From contig CANNZV010003201.1 of assembly GCA_947561585.1 (NCBI GenBank), positions 1 to 64,000 on the forward strand: 64,000 nucleotides of DNA, in the 5' to 3' direction. The first letter of the stretch is position 1. Every line of letters begins with the position of its first letter. The position numbers and the translations under genes were made by a program. The stretch comes from Caprella mutica. Lineage: Eukaryota > Arthropoda > Malacostraca > Amphipoda > Caprellidae. Positions 48,419 to 60,249 of this stretch are shown piece by piece. Under the pieces are notes generated by a model, which did not search any database, was not told the DNA's origin, and saw nothing but the letters and a program-made list of their open reading frames with translations.

Positions 48419-49449
48419 CTGTAAAATAAAATACATACATTAAAAGGTCATAAAATTAAAAAGTTAGATGCATTAGAAAGTAGCAAATTCAGTTCGGAAA
48501 AATTTATTTGGATAACAGTTACCTAACTGTGGTGATCTTACATAATTTTTATCTTTTGAAGAATTTGCCAGGGAGCTCTGTGATTAAGTTTGTTATATAA
48601 TTCTACAACAATCTTTAAAATAGATTTGTTCTGCTCTGTTATATAAAAATATGATAAATCATTTTAAAATAGATAGGGTGAGTAGTGAGTACCTTCCTGT
48701 GCTTGAATATAAATATTTTTCTATTTACAGTAAATGCAAATACATTTTTAACTAGCTATATTCAACTAAGTATTTTGTGATAAACATAAGCTAAATGCTC
48801 GAGTTCATAATAACCTACTTCTATATTTATTTATTCTTTCCCATCACTAAACTGTTTACTTTAGAACAGCAAGCTGTTGTGCATAATAAAAATTAAAAAA
48901 AAATAAACAGATCAGTTGTTCAAATGAATATATCATATTTTTAAGATTATTTGGATGAAAAGAGGATGGTACTTTATACTGAATATTAATTTTCGCATCA
49001 AATTAGCTACCGAGTTTAAATTCACTACACATTTCCCAGTAGCTAGCTAGATATTGTTTTCCATCTTCACTTTTATAAAGATAATTATGAACTTTCTTTG
49101 CTATATTTAGATTGATTGTAATGACAAAATAGAACTACTTTGGCAATAGAATAACATTTTATGACATTGGTTAGATAATGAGACTTGACTTAATTTACAA
49201 AAAAATGTTCATAATTTATTTGTGAGATAACTTAGCTGCAAACATTTGATAAATATTAAACACAACATTCTCATTCAAAGAGATAAAAAAAAAAAAAAAG
49301 ATTCAAAATATTCAATTTTTGAACATTTTTAGGAGAAAAATCATTGTTAATATCAATTAGCCAACTTCAGACACATTATTATGTAGTTAAGATACTTTAA
49401 TTAGCTATAGCTACCTTCAACATATAAATACAGTGAAAAGTCTACTCAC

Positions 49450-49530
49450 ATAGCAAATCAAGATGACACTACAAGTTATCCAAGGGTGAAGTATCAGGAG
49501 ATGTCCTTTTCCAAGTCTTGATAGATTTAT
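49450..49530 (-). other. Second splice-bounded segment, - strand
   Basis: An 81-base segment lies between ATTCCTTTCAG and GTGAGT on the - strand. It is fully open in one frame (INLSRLGKGHLLILHPWITC then SVILICY), hydrophobic at its end. Joined to 48418-48324 in phase 0 it would add 30 codons to a stop. No promoter or first exon was found. Confidence 0.3.
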
Positions 49531-52500
49531 CTGAAAGGAATAATAGTTCAGAAATTTTGTTAAGCATATTACTGATAAGAAAATTTAACTGTTCATGGCA
49601 CACAACACACAGCATATTGATAAATTATAGCTACTATATTTAATTATCAAAACATAAAATTTAAAATATTTTCAACAGGTTGCATAGATCATAAGATTCC
49701 TTCTTTAGATGGTTTCAAAGTTTTTGTTCTCTAAGTTGACCTTTATTATCAACTGTCCTATTCTTAAGCCAAAAATGAGTAGCTTTTCAGAATATTTTTA
49801 TACCAATAACTTGACTACCAGTAAGTAGCTACACAAAAATTGTATCATTATGGCCCATTGCCGCCATAACCCAAAAACAAAAAAGGAGTTTCAAGTTTAT
49901 GAATATAAGCTAAATAATTGTTTAGTAGTCATATTTTCTATTTCATTTTCCAAATGTTTAATTCATAGTTGAAATTTAAATACAACATCTTTTTTTGATA
50001 ACTGTAGCCAATGCAAAATATTTGCAAGTTTGAATGAAATCACAGATAAACCAATCCGCACATTTATAGACAATAACATATTAAATTTAGCGTCAAAATA
50101 ATATGACTGCGATTATTTACCCCACAAATGCGATGCAATTACCCTAATTCTTAGTAAATGTATGCTGTTAAATGATTAACCATCAGAGATACAAGATTGA
50201 AAATAGGTACACATCATTATCGAAATGATATTTTAGGATGGTATAAGTATGGAGCTTCTTCCTGAATTGGTTCTTATGTTTGATCAAAGTTTGCAGGAAA
50301 GTGAGATGGAATAGTAGAATACCCTAGACGATGATAGGATTTAGTGAAAAATGATTAAATTGGAATTATAAGTAGCTACTTTACTTGCTTTGATGCTCTC
50401 AATAGGTAAGACTGTTATTATGTACATGAATCTACAAATTAACTCTTTAGCTGAGGATTTTCAAATTCATTTCAATGTTAGAATGGAGAGAAATTCTTTA
50501 GCAATTTCAAATATATATATTTTTGAAAATGAAAATACTGGACTTATTAAGCATTTTGCTCATAATTATACTTCAATTAGTAATATGGAAAGAAGTTTGG
50601 TACTCCAGTTCTATCCAAATTAAATTGGCTATTTAACTAACAATATAGGTTTTACTGTAAGCATGTTAAGATACCTAAACTCATCATTCTTATCTCACCC
50701 AAACTTATAAAGTATGCTATGCAATATCTCATCAATATTTGATACACCAAAATAAAGAAATATTTTAAAAAATCTGTAATATACTGGGTGGCACGAAAGA
50801 AATGAAACCCATTTTCAAATTTTAGTCATTACTCATCAAGATTTTGGCTACAAGTTACAAGTCATGACCCCACTTTGATAAATTCTGCTGGCCAACAAAT
50901 GAATTTTGGAGGATAAATACTTCGTTTTATAAAATTTGCATCAATTCAATCTTAATATTTGAAATCTGCAAAACTTCGGAGTTAGGTAATCAATTCATCA
51001 GTAAAGTCCTAATTTTCAAAAGTGGGCCTTCAACAACATACTACTTAGGTATGTTCTACTTAACAAAGAATATCATTATTAAACTAATCACTGTAATCTA
51101 GATTTTACAATTAAAATAATAATTTACCTAATACATACAAATAACAGATTCAGACATACTTCAAAAAGTCAATAATCAATAGTTTGGAGTGTTAATTCTC
51201 CCAATTAGGTTGGTTTTATTTTTTGTACTTAAGTATTTTTATTTTAGGGTGTAGCTACTCTAAGCTTAATATTATAATAAAATTAAATTAATGGAAACTT
51301 CATAATAAAGAGTATTTAGTTTGTAAAATTAATTTGTTGGCCTAAATAATTTTTGATAGTGGTTTTCAGACTATTATTTATAGCAATATTTGCTTAGAAG
51401 AATTAGTTCAAATTTTAGCACAAATAAATATTTGAAATTAAATGTTGAATTATCAATATAACAACAAACTTTTGGACATAACCCAGTATGTAATTGGTCC
51501 ACAAGAAAAAAAATCCAATAGCTTATTTCCAATTTAATTAATAGTAAACATTAATTAATGATAAACATAAGCATTAATAGTAAGCATAAGAATTAATAGC
51601 TAGAAATCCACCGACGTTGCTGGAATATTATTTTCAAAGGGGAAAAACTATATTTAACTGTGAAAGAAACAAAAAAGTGACTAGGTAAGTAGCTAGGTTA
51701 AAACTTAAAGTAAATAATAACTAGTATCCTTTGGCTACACTGCAAGAACTGGTAAAGTGTTCAAGAAATCCTCTAGTTTGCTTTCTGTTCTCAGTAAATT
51801 GTAAAATACTTGTAAATATAAGAAAATTAAACATTGTAAGTACAGAAAATGTTAAAAAATTCCCATGCTATCATACTCTTGGTCTATGTAGTAAGTAATC
51901 AATTTTAGCTAATGCCCATCAGTCTTAACTATTCTTCAAAGGCTGGAGAAAAGACCAAGATATTATGGTAACAAGTTGATAGATTCTGCCCACATCTCAG
52001 TCTGCAAAATATAGGACATTCTCAACATTTCCTGTGACAACAATCCTTAATATGAATTAATAATCATATCCCCCTATACTAATTATATTTAGCTACATGT
52101 ATTTTTTACTATTTTACATTATTAAGTCGAGAACAAATAGCAAAATAAGAGGTGAAGATTTCTTGGAGAACAGTTTACCAGTTCGTACAGTCTGGGAATC
52201 TGCCAAGACAGGCCAATCGAGAACTATAAAGTGTTCAAAAATAAATCCTCTATTTAGGCTTCTGTTCTCAGTAAACTACATGTAAATATAGTAGAAAATT
52301 AGAGATTGTTCACACAGAATTTCAGAAAATCTTAAAAATGTCCCATTTTCTGCTAACTGACTGGGAATCTGCTGATAAGCTGAGCTTAATAGCATGAGCT
52401 CAACTTCACATCAAATTAAAATATCTGAAAGTCAGGAGACCCTGAAGTCACTGAAAGAAGCTACATTATGCAGAATGGGCTAGGATATCTGAAATTTTTG

Positions 52501-53409
52501 AGTTATAAATAACAGCCTTAACTCTGCTTAGATATTGATATTAGCTGTATTAGGTACATAAATTAAATTTATAATACCAAGTTGTTTTTACAAAATTACA
52601 GATAGTGCCTAGAAACCTACCTATATAATTTAGCTACACTATGAATATTCAATAATGAAACAAGAAACAGATAATTGGATACTACTCATCCTGAGTCATC
52701 CAGTCTGCAAAGCGCATTCATATCCCCGAAGACCTTTGGAGACAAATTTTGAGGGAAAATAATTAATTTTCCTAATCAATTCCAATGTTTACATGTATTT
52801 GTGTTTTTATTGGAGACATTTTGCAAAAGTCTGGTCATTTTGGAGACAGATTTGAAAATCTTTGAGACAGATTTACCACACTTTACAGACTGGTTACTCA
52901 TACACTCATACTAGGTCCTACCTACTCCACTAACTGCAGCTCCAGGTAAAATTGTAATTCTCATAAACTCTCTACCTACTTGTCCCTTCAAGATTTAAGA
53001 CTCCAGCCTCCAGGTAATAAAGCATGTCCAAACTGAGGCAAACTCGCCATTTTAATGGCGAGTTTGTGCCAGAGTTAGATATTTTGAGCCCTTCAATTGC
53101 AAATGGAGAGAAATATCTAATTTTCTCTTATGCTACACTACATTTAAAATGTTATTTTGGGGAGATTTAATGATAATTTGGTCATTTTGGAGAGAAATTT
53201 GGTGATTTTTGAAGAGAAATGGAGTGACAAATGGAGAGTTTATTAAACAAAGAGATATACTATTTTACTATGGTCTTAAGCTAGCCTGAGCTAGGCTCAA
53301 ATTGTCATAAATTATATCCTAAAAAACATTGTATGATCGTACTAATTGTAGGACTACCCAGAGGCAAGAATAACTAGGAGAAATGTCTCCTACTGCCTGA
53401 ACCAGACTG
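49531..53409. other. Element interior, mostly unstructured
   Basis: No gene supported; the 77-codon frame at 50390-50623 has no recognisable content. TAGCTAGAAATCCACCGACG at 51598-51617 is a fragment of the 53410-54220 repeat family. AAACTCGCCATTTTAATGGCGAGTTT at 53042-53067 is a 12-bp-stem hairpin. GGAGAC/GGAGAGAAATTTGG words recur at 52730-53240. Confidence 0.45.
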
Positions 53410-54220
53410 CATTTTATGGTAAATTCCGCTGACATGTCGGTGGAATTTTGCCCTCTTTGAAAATAAAATTCTAGCTAAGTTGGTGGATTTCTAGCTCTTG
53501 CTGCTCTGTATTCCTAACTATGTAACCATTAATCTTCAATTTTTAGTAGAAAATCAGCCTAATTTTTGGAAATTGTTGGTGTATTTTTTCAACTTTTAGA
53601 AAAAGTCAGTGGAATTTTGTGCACCAAATACAGATTGATATCTACATTTGCAATGAAGGCCCGAAGTTCTTAATTTGCTCAAAATAATTGTCATTAACCC
53701 ACAAATAAAATAGCAAGAATGGACATCCAAATCATCCATATTTCAGAGGCTGGTAAATTGTACCTAAGCCAATTTGGCTCATTTTTCTTGTTTTGAAAAT
53801 TCAAGCCAAAAATTATCATTGGAAGTTGGAACATAGGAATTAATTCATAATTTTAAGCCAATTAGGAATAGGTATCTGATTATTATCTTTTGAAATATTA
53901 TCATGGATAGACATAAGTTTTAATAGGTACTAGTCAGTGAGCCACAAGGTAGTTAGTACCTGGGGCTGGGGTTTATATAAAAGTTTATTAACTGGCCCGG
54001 CTAGTCTGTATTTGGTCCACAAAATTCCACTGACTGAAAAAGCTGAAAAAATCCACCATAAATTTCCAGTAATTTGGCTGATCCACCAACATTTTAGTAA
54101 TTTTACACATTTTTCCACCGAAAATTAATGATAATATAGGAATAAATAGCTAAAAATCCACCAACTTTGCTAGAAAACTTCCACCGACATGTCAGAGGAA
54201 TTTACCATGAAATACAGACT
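53410..54220. mobile_element. Nested foldback-like element, arms about 230 bp
   Basis: The left arm (about 53411-53640) aligns along its length with the reverse complement of 53985-54217: TATGGTAAATTCCGCTGACA, AAGTTGGTGGATTT, TCAGTGGAATTTTGTGCACC. Within each arm GT(T/C)GGTGGA(A/T)TTT-type units recur, so the arms are themselves built of short monomers. Target duplication is not clear. The 63-codon frames here on both strands are by-products of the inverted repeat. Confidence 0.75.
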
Positions 54221-54820
54221 CCATGTATAAGAGCATGTCAGTTAAAGCCAATTAATTAGCTTAGATTTGAAATGGTCAAATCTCAGATATGTCTAATTGG
54301 CTTTAAATTTTGAATTAATTCCTTTTTTCCCATGTTAATTTTGGCTTGAAATCTTCAAAAAATGAGCCAAATTGGCTTGGTTCATATTTTTTATTAAATT
54401 TTGGCTCAAAAATTGGCTTACAATTTTCCAGCCTCTGAAACATGGTAACAGACTGGTAACTGGGTCCTACTGAACTAGTATCTCTCAACTTAACTAGAGT
54501 CTAGTCTGTCTAGAGAGCTCAGAGAGGCAGGTAACCTACATAGTACATACTAGCCAAGTTTTAGAGTAGGTAGGTATGTCAGTTAAAGCCAACTATATAA
54601 TTGTCTTAGATTTCAAAAGGTCAATACCTACTCAGATAAGTAGGTATACCTAGGTACCTAATTGGCATACAATTTTAAATTATTTCTTATGTTCCTATGT
54701 TAATTTTGGCTTGAAATCTACAAAATAAGCTAAATTGGCTTAGCTCGGAATTTTTGTGAAATTTTTTTGCTCTAAAATTGGCTTAAGTACCTACAATTTT
54801 CCAGCCTCTGAAACATGACA
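53735..54820. repeat. Three copies of a dispersed repeat of up to about 230 bp
   Basis: Copies at 54240-54445 and 54582-54815 are direct; 53740-53880 is a shorter inverted copy. They share GTCAGTTAAAGCCAA, TTAATTTTGGCTTGAAATCT, AAATTGGCTT and CAATTTTCCAGCCTCTGAAA. Short inverted words (AGCCAATTTGGCT) are frequent, so this looks like a MITE family. One copy lies partly inside the nested foldback-like element. Confidence 0.75.
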
Positions 54821-54829
54821 TACCTAGGT

Positions 54830-55636
54830 AATAGCTACCTATATACCTTCCTACTATTTTGTAATTTTAGCTTATAAGCCATAGCTAAGTGGTACTTCAG
54901 GATATAAAACAAATTAAACTACCAATCTTGCTACCTAATTAGATAGATTGGCTTAGCCCAGGTACATTTTCAAACTCAAAATATCAAGAGACGAGTGACG
55001 ACTTACCTAATGAAGAGGTTTTGTTATACAAACATATTTCGAGCGGATTCTCAATGTTAATAATGAGTTTTTGGAACTAGATTTACAATTTAAACTAGGT
55101 CCCTATAGGTATTTCTAATTTCAAATCTCTACAGTGTAACAGATCTAAAGCACAATAGAATGGGCTTGAAATTCGTGCCGAATTAGGCGGTAATAAAGGG
55201 TTGAGAAACAAAAGCTAAGCGTAATGATTGGTATACAGTTTCAAACCCTTTATAAAAACTGTTTGTAGATTCCAGTATCTTCAAACAGATTTAATTGTTT
55301 GAGAAATAGTTCGGCTAAGTGTTTTATACTATATTCAGATTCACAGCATAAGCTGTATCTACTCCAAATATCTCAAGGAACTGAATGAGTTTATCAATAA
55401 ATACATAGGTAGTTTTAAAATTAATAAAAATATTATTTTTTATACCTAATGGTTTATTGATATTCCTGATTCAATTTACGTACTTTTGAATCATTCTTTC
55501 CGGACTAAACCTATACATTTTTATTACATGAATAGTTATTACAATTCATTATCCATAATTATTGTATATATACACTCCCATAAATAACATTGCAATAATT
55601 AGCTATATATATACTTCGTTTTCTATGCCTGCGCTT
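54830..55636. other. Element interior, no gene seen
   Basis: AT-rich DNA with TACCTA / TAGGTA-rich stretches near its left end, continuing those at 54560-54840. No supported ORF. Confidence 0.4.
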
Positions 55637-55827
55637 CGTTTTCTATGCAATGAGATGCGGTTAAGAGACTCTTGTTTGCCGCTAACTCCAACCGTTTTAC
55701 GTGAGTGTTAAGCGCTTAGCACATCAAGATTGTAAACGTTTTCACTGGTGCTAAGCGCTTAAGAGACTTTACCTTGAGCAACCCGATTTTTGCGGTTAAG
55801 AGACTTTGGCTTGTGGCCCTTCAATTG
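55637..55827. repeat. Right inner inverted repeat, 191 bp
   Basis: Inverted partner of 45228-45420, with the same internal palindromes (AGTGTTAAGCGCTTAGCAC, GGTGCTAAGCGCTTAAGAG). Immediately left of it the edge sequence CTTCGTTTTCTATGC is partly repeated. Confidence 0.92.
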
Positions 55828-56249
55828 ATCCCCAAGAAGTTTGGACCCAGGGCCACTATTGATCACATTAATAAAAGCTTTACTTTGTAATCACAGTAGC
55901 AAATTAAGTTGATACCATAGACACTGATAAAAGTGGACTCGGTTACAACCCGCAGAATCATGATTTTGCCTTTCAATAAAAAAACATTGCATACATAATA
56001 TTTAACTTTCACTTAATGCTCCATTAAGGTGTATTTCATCGATATTAGCCATTCAGAAGAAATAGAACTGCCTCGTACCACTAACGTAATTGAAGGGGAG
56101 AACAGATCGAGCGATGCACAACACAACTCAATATCGCCACCATACTATTTTTAATTTAGAGTAAGATTACGTTTAAAATAAATTTAAACGTACAACTATT
56201 GAGAATCAAGATTGCACAAAACAGTGAAGAATGTTGTAACATTTTTTTA

Positions 56250-56340
56250 AGTGCTCAATTATCTTGGGCCAAAAAATTATTGTCTTGGGGCCCAATTGTC
56301 CCGGGCCCAATTGTTTCGGGCTCAATTGTAGGTGTGCTCA
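56250..56340. repeat. AATTG-GGCCC spaced units of the right arm
   Basis: Five to six units of GGGCCCAATTGTCCC / GGGCTCAATTGTAGG type. Inverted, they correspond to AATTGAGCCGAAGATA-like units at 45165-45235 in the left arm, so the middle layer of both arms is of the same kind, although too diverged to align base by base. Confidence 0.65.
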
Positions 56341-56447
56341 TTTTATCTTTATTGAACTAGGCTAGGGAGGCACGGCATCAACTTTTATATACATTTTTCT
56401 TTCTATGCTATATTTCCTTCTATTTTTGTCTTTCTTTACTATATCCT

Positions 56448-56536
56448 TCGACACTTTGTCTTTCGATACTCAGTCTTTCGATACTTTGTCCTTCGATACT
56501 TTGTCTTTCGATACTTTGTCTTTCGATACTCTGTCC
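56448..56536. repeat. Right outer 15-bp array, inverted
   Basis: About six copies of TTTGTCTTTCGATAC, the reverse complement of the left outer array unit, ending CTCTGTCC as the mirror of the left GGACAGAG. The left array has about twice as many copies, so the arrays expand or contract independently. Confidence 0.93.
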
Positions 56537-57375
56537 GCACACCGTAAATTGCTTCCATATCAGGTACAAGCGCCGCGTAAAATTAATGCAAATTTAACAT
56601 ATCATTTTTAAGAACACTTATAAAACTTCAACAACTAAATGTATTAATCATTATCTCTGCCTTAATTTTTATTCTGATATTTTCAACTGAATAAAATAAT
56701 ATTTAACTTATTAATTGAAACCATTCATGCAACTCAAATTCCAATAATTCCGTATCCATGATACCACATATGTTTGCTGAATGATTCAATTCACAAGAGA
56801 AAACTTTTCTATAGCCAAAATATTTACATTTTTCATGTAATAAATTGTGTCATGATCAATAAATACTTCAATATATTGTATATACATTTAACCAATTAAT
56901 AGTTAGTTATTCGCAACCGTAGTGTAAGATCGCGAATTATTGTATTTGTCGATTGCAGGATTTGTTGTTGAGATTATCGCTCCATTTCTGTTATTGTGAG
57001 CCCGTAGAGTTTATGCTGACTGTGCAGTAAAAGTACAGTGATAAAGTTATTTGGATTTGTGAGACTAAGTAATGTACATATTGTATTTCATTATTTAAAA
57101 TGTTAATTTACAGAATATTCGATCATTGTTAGATAATTATGAGCATGCTTTTCAAATTCATCGTAAATATATTGCGATTTTTTAATATGAATTTTCATAT
57201 TATTTCTTTATTATAACTTTACAGTGTGCAGTGAAGATCTTAGAAATGAATGAGAAATATAACATTTTACACGTAGGATAGGATAGTGAAGAGTATTTTC
57301 CGTCGGAGTAACCTGTCTATAAAATCTGAGCAAGTAAAGATAACGGATCAGAGTCCGTTATCTTTACTTCAAAAG

Positions 57376-57574
57376 GCTACTTCACACACATGTCAGTGAT
57401 CAGTCCAGGAAATAACCGGTGCGACTCTTCTCAGTGATTCAGTGTCCGTGAAAAAATTAATCGTTACTTAAATTTCAACGGACCTATTCACACAATACCG
57501 GCTCTCCTCAGTGATAAAAAATCACTGACCGGTGACGTACCGGTCGGATCTCTGTCATGTGTGAAGCAGTCCTT
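57376..57574. mobile_element. MITE with CTTCACACATG-type inverted ends
   Basis: The left AGGCTACTTCACACACATGT and right (complement AGGACTGCTTCACACATGAC) ends match imperfectly. The interior repeats CAGTGAT and ACCGGT words in both orientations. Flanks TACTTCAA and TACTTGGT may be a decayed target duplication. It is nested in the 57327-58769 element. Confidence 0.6.
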
Positions 57575-57820
57575 ACTTGGTTGAATTATTGATACTTGAC
57601 CAATAATTGAAATAAGAATATAATTTTGGAATAATTGATACCACATTAAGGAGACCGTCCCTAAAGTGTGTAGAAAAAATTATTAATAAAGCTACGGTTA
57701 TGAAACTTAGAAACTAAATATAAAATTGGATTCTCTATCATTTTTGTTCAAGGCATTTTTTCGATTAGACGCATAGAAAACAAGTTATTCGAATTTCGAA
57801 CAAATTTCAAACTGGTTTTC

Positions 57821-58125
57821 AAACATGTACCTCTAATACAGTGTTGAAGCTAGAGCTTTGCGTTTTTTTTTCATTCGCTTCCCCTTACCATTCTCTACAA
57901 AATGTTGAGAAGCGAATTTTGAATTTCAATTTTTTTTCGAGAAATTCGATTTTTCGAAAAAATACTAAAATTTCAAAAAAATAAAATAAAATTCATATTT
58001 CGGAAAAAAAATTCTAAATTAAAAAATCGCTTTCAAATGTTTTGTGGAGCATAACCAGGATAATCGAATGAAAAAAAAAACGCAAACCCGTAGCTTCAAA
58101 ACTGTATTAGAGGTCCATGTTTGAA
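57821..58125. mobile_element. MITE-like inverted repeat, about 305 bp
   Basis: CAAACATGTACCTCTAATAC...GTTTTTTTTTCATTCG at the left faces CGAATGAAAAAAAAAACG...CTGTATTAGAGGTCCATGTTTG at the right, giving arms of about 55 bases with few mismatches. The centre is very AT-rich (TTTTTTCGAGAAATTCGATT). Confidence 0.7.
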
Positions 58126-58777
58126 TACCAATATTTGTAGCTATTTTGAAGTGCCTCAAAATGGCATCCGGGCGACCGACCATGTTTTTTGAAATATAAA
58201 CGAACAAAAAATGAAGCTACGGTTACGGAACTTCGCAATATTATATAAAATTGAAGTACCTATCGTTTTTTGTTACTAGCATTTTTTCGATTAGACCCAT
58301 AGAAAACGAGTTATTCTTACTAACAGAGCGCTTATACCCACCCCCTCCCCCCTCTCCCCAGGGGCATAGCGTCACACAGGCACACTCTAGAGTTCTGATT
58401 TTTTGTACAATCATTTATAAGGTTGCTAGGTACCTATTTATGAAATAAAAAAAATGATACAATTTCGAGACCTCTTCAGGTCCCCTAAAGGATTTGAGCA
58501 GAAGTTTTTTTCCATCTTATTACCACTCGTTCTTCACGACTTCAAAATGGATCACGTTATTTATCATTCCAGTTAATTAATAAAATATGCAAGATTAATG
58601 TATATCCATTGTATATCTATAAAATACCAGAGGAAATATTATTTTTTAAAAATAGAAAAAGTTTTTTGGTCCATCAACTTTACTAGCTTCATTTCTGGTT
58701 CACAATCTTTACTTGGTCCGTTTCTGGTCCGTTATCTTTACTAATTGGTCCGTTATCTTTCCTTGCACCATAAAATA

Positions 58778-60249
58778 TTTATCAGATTTCGGAATTAGTT
58801 TGGTTCTACCTGAAATGAAATATTTTGAACTAGCATCGAGTTGTCCATCATTTCAGTATCTGGTTATCGGTTTGTTTTAACACAAATCTGTTTTGGGAGC
58901 TGTGTTTTTTCACACATAAAGGAACTGCCTGTAAAGAAATTTAAAGGTTGGCATCATTTTTAGCGATTTTGGATATTCTGAAAATAGTTTGCTGTAAATA
59001 CCTCTGTTTGCAGTAATATTGACATATAACAACCTGTTGCTCGAAATCAAACATAACAACATGAAACATTTCAACTCAATTGATATTGCAAAGATTTATA
59101 TCAGTTATTCCCCAGTATTCCTGAAGGGACGTGAAATATTTCACAAGTTTTTAATACTTTCATGTTAATACCTAAATTGATAAAGTTAGTTAGTTAATCA
59201 CTTCTCAGATTTAATAAGATTAAACGTGCAATATGCTTTTTATACAACCAAATTCAAAAATTGTTTACCTATCATAACTAGATTGTATCATTTTTCATGA
59301 ATAAATAGCAGAAAAACTAAGTTGCATATCATTTTTACAATGTTTTTCGTAATCACTTTTGTATTATTTATATTTATTACAAATCAAACTTACTTCTTTG
59401 ATTAGCTAAAAAAAACCTAAAATAGATTTATGCCAATTTTCAGATAATATAAATATAACTTTGGCAGTTGCTCTCGTGCTCTGAATGATAATAGTCATTA
59501 TGTTATTTCATGGGCTAGATTTATGTCTAGCACATTACTTTGACGCCATTTCTCCTCTTACCATCAAATTTCTCCTCATTCTACGAATCCATAGGTGATC
59601 CCTTGTCTACGTCGGGTTATCAAAGATATAGGAGGAATGTGTAACTGTTGTGTGTTTTCTTAAATATAACGTAATTATGTATATCATAATGGTAAGTATT
59701 ATAGTAACGCTCTTACATCTTAATCTTAGATATGAATATCTTTCTTTACTTTATGTAAATTAAGTAACATTATAAACTATAATAATTATACGCTTTCACT
59801 CATAATTTTCAACACATGTATTTAGTACAGAAAGGAGAATAAAGTAGAGAGTCTCAAATTGAATTTTATCATAACTGATCTATCCAGGATATTGTTACTT
59901 TATTCTATTTGAATTCTTGCTTTTAGAAGATTCTCACCTCGATAACGGATCTTTGAAAACATTTCATCACCTTCTTTTTAAGTGAATACTTACTTATTTC
60001 TATTTCTTAGGAATGATATACACAAAAATATTTAAGGTTTTAAAATTTATTGAAGACTTAATATAGCATAATACTAGGAAAAAAGGTCACACTCTACACA
60101 AGTGTTTATAGACTTTATACATAGTATAGCAAAGGTGAGTTGGCAAAATGACGGATCAGGTACTTGAATTTAAGTGAAGAGGTATGAAGATATCATCATT
60201 TTCACTTCATATAGCTTACAAATCTCACTATAATATGAATCGTTCATTT
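58778..60249. other. Gene-free AT-rich DNA
   Basis: No ORF, exon or repeat that I can support. Confidence 0.45.

Larger units (their letters stand above)
44817..56543. mobile_element. Giant foldback-like element, 11.7 kb, 8-bp target duplication
   Basis: GTAAATTG flanks it on both sides (44809-44816 and 56544-56551). Both ends start GGT (left GGTACTATAGGACAG, right complement GGTGTGCGGACAG) and share GGACAGAGTATCGAAAGAC. Each arm is layered, outside to inside: a 15-bp array, scattered AATTGAGCCCGAAA-like units, and a 190-bp inverted repeat. The 10-kb interior has no transposase-like ORF. It holds a tandem duplication, two splice-bounded - strand segments, a nested foldback-like element and three dispersed repeats. 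The 8-bp duplication recalls hAT or P-type transposition. Drosophila FB and Galileo elements are the nearest known architecture. Confidence 0.75.
57327..58769. mobile_element. Foldback-like element, 1.44 kb, with nested MITEs
   Basis: The left end TGAGCAAGTAAAGATAACGG and right end (complement GGTGCAAGGAAAGATAACGG) are diverged versions of the tips of the 106-bp element at 36425. The flanks ATAAAATC (57319-57326) and ATAAAATA (58770-58777) agree at seven of eight bases. The right arm (58650-58769) has about four inverted monomers (GGTCCGTTATCTTTACT). The left tip instead folds on itself (16-bp stem, 57332-57369). Inside lie two MITE-like inverted repeats and a direct duplication of about 100 bases (57690-57790 and 58207-58315). 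No transposase. Confidence 0.7.

Noticed and set aside
53930..54128. Paired 62-63-residue ORFs on both strands
   Set aside because: They lie in the right arm of the nested inverted repeat and have no protein-like features.
56959..56999. Third coding exon of the gene starting at 38147
   Set aside because: The phase fits (Gly then FVVEIIAPFLLL and stop), but it is only 12 codons, hydrophobic, and 13.7 kb away. Chance is the simpler explanation without transcript data.
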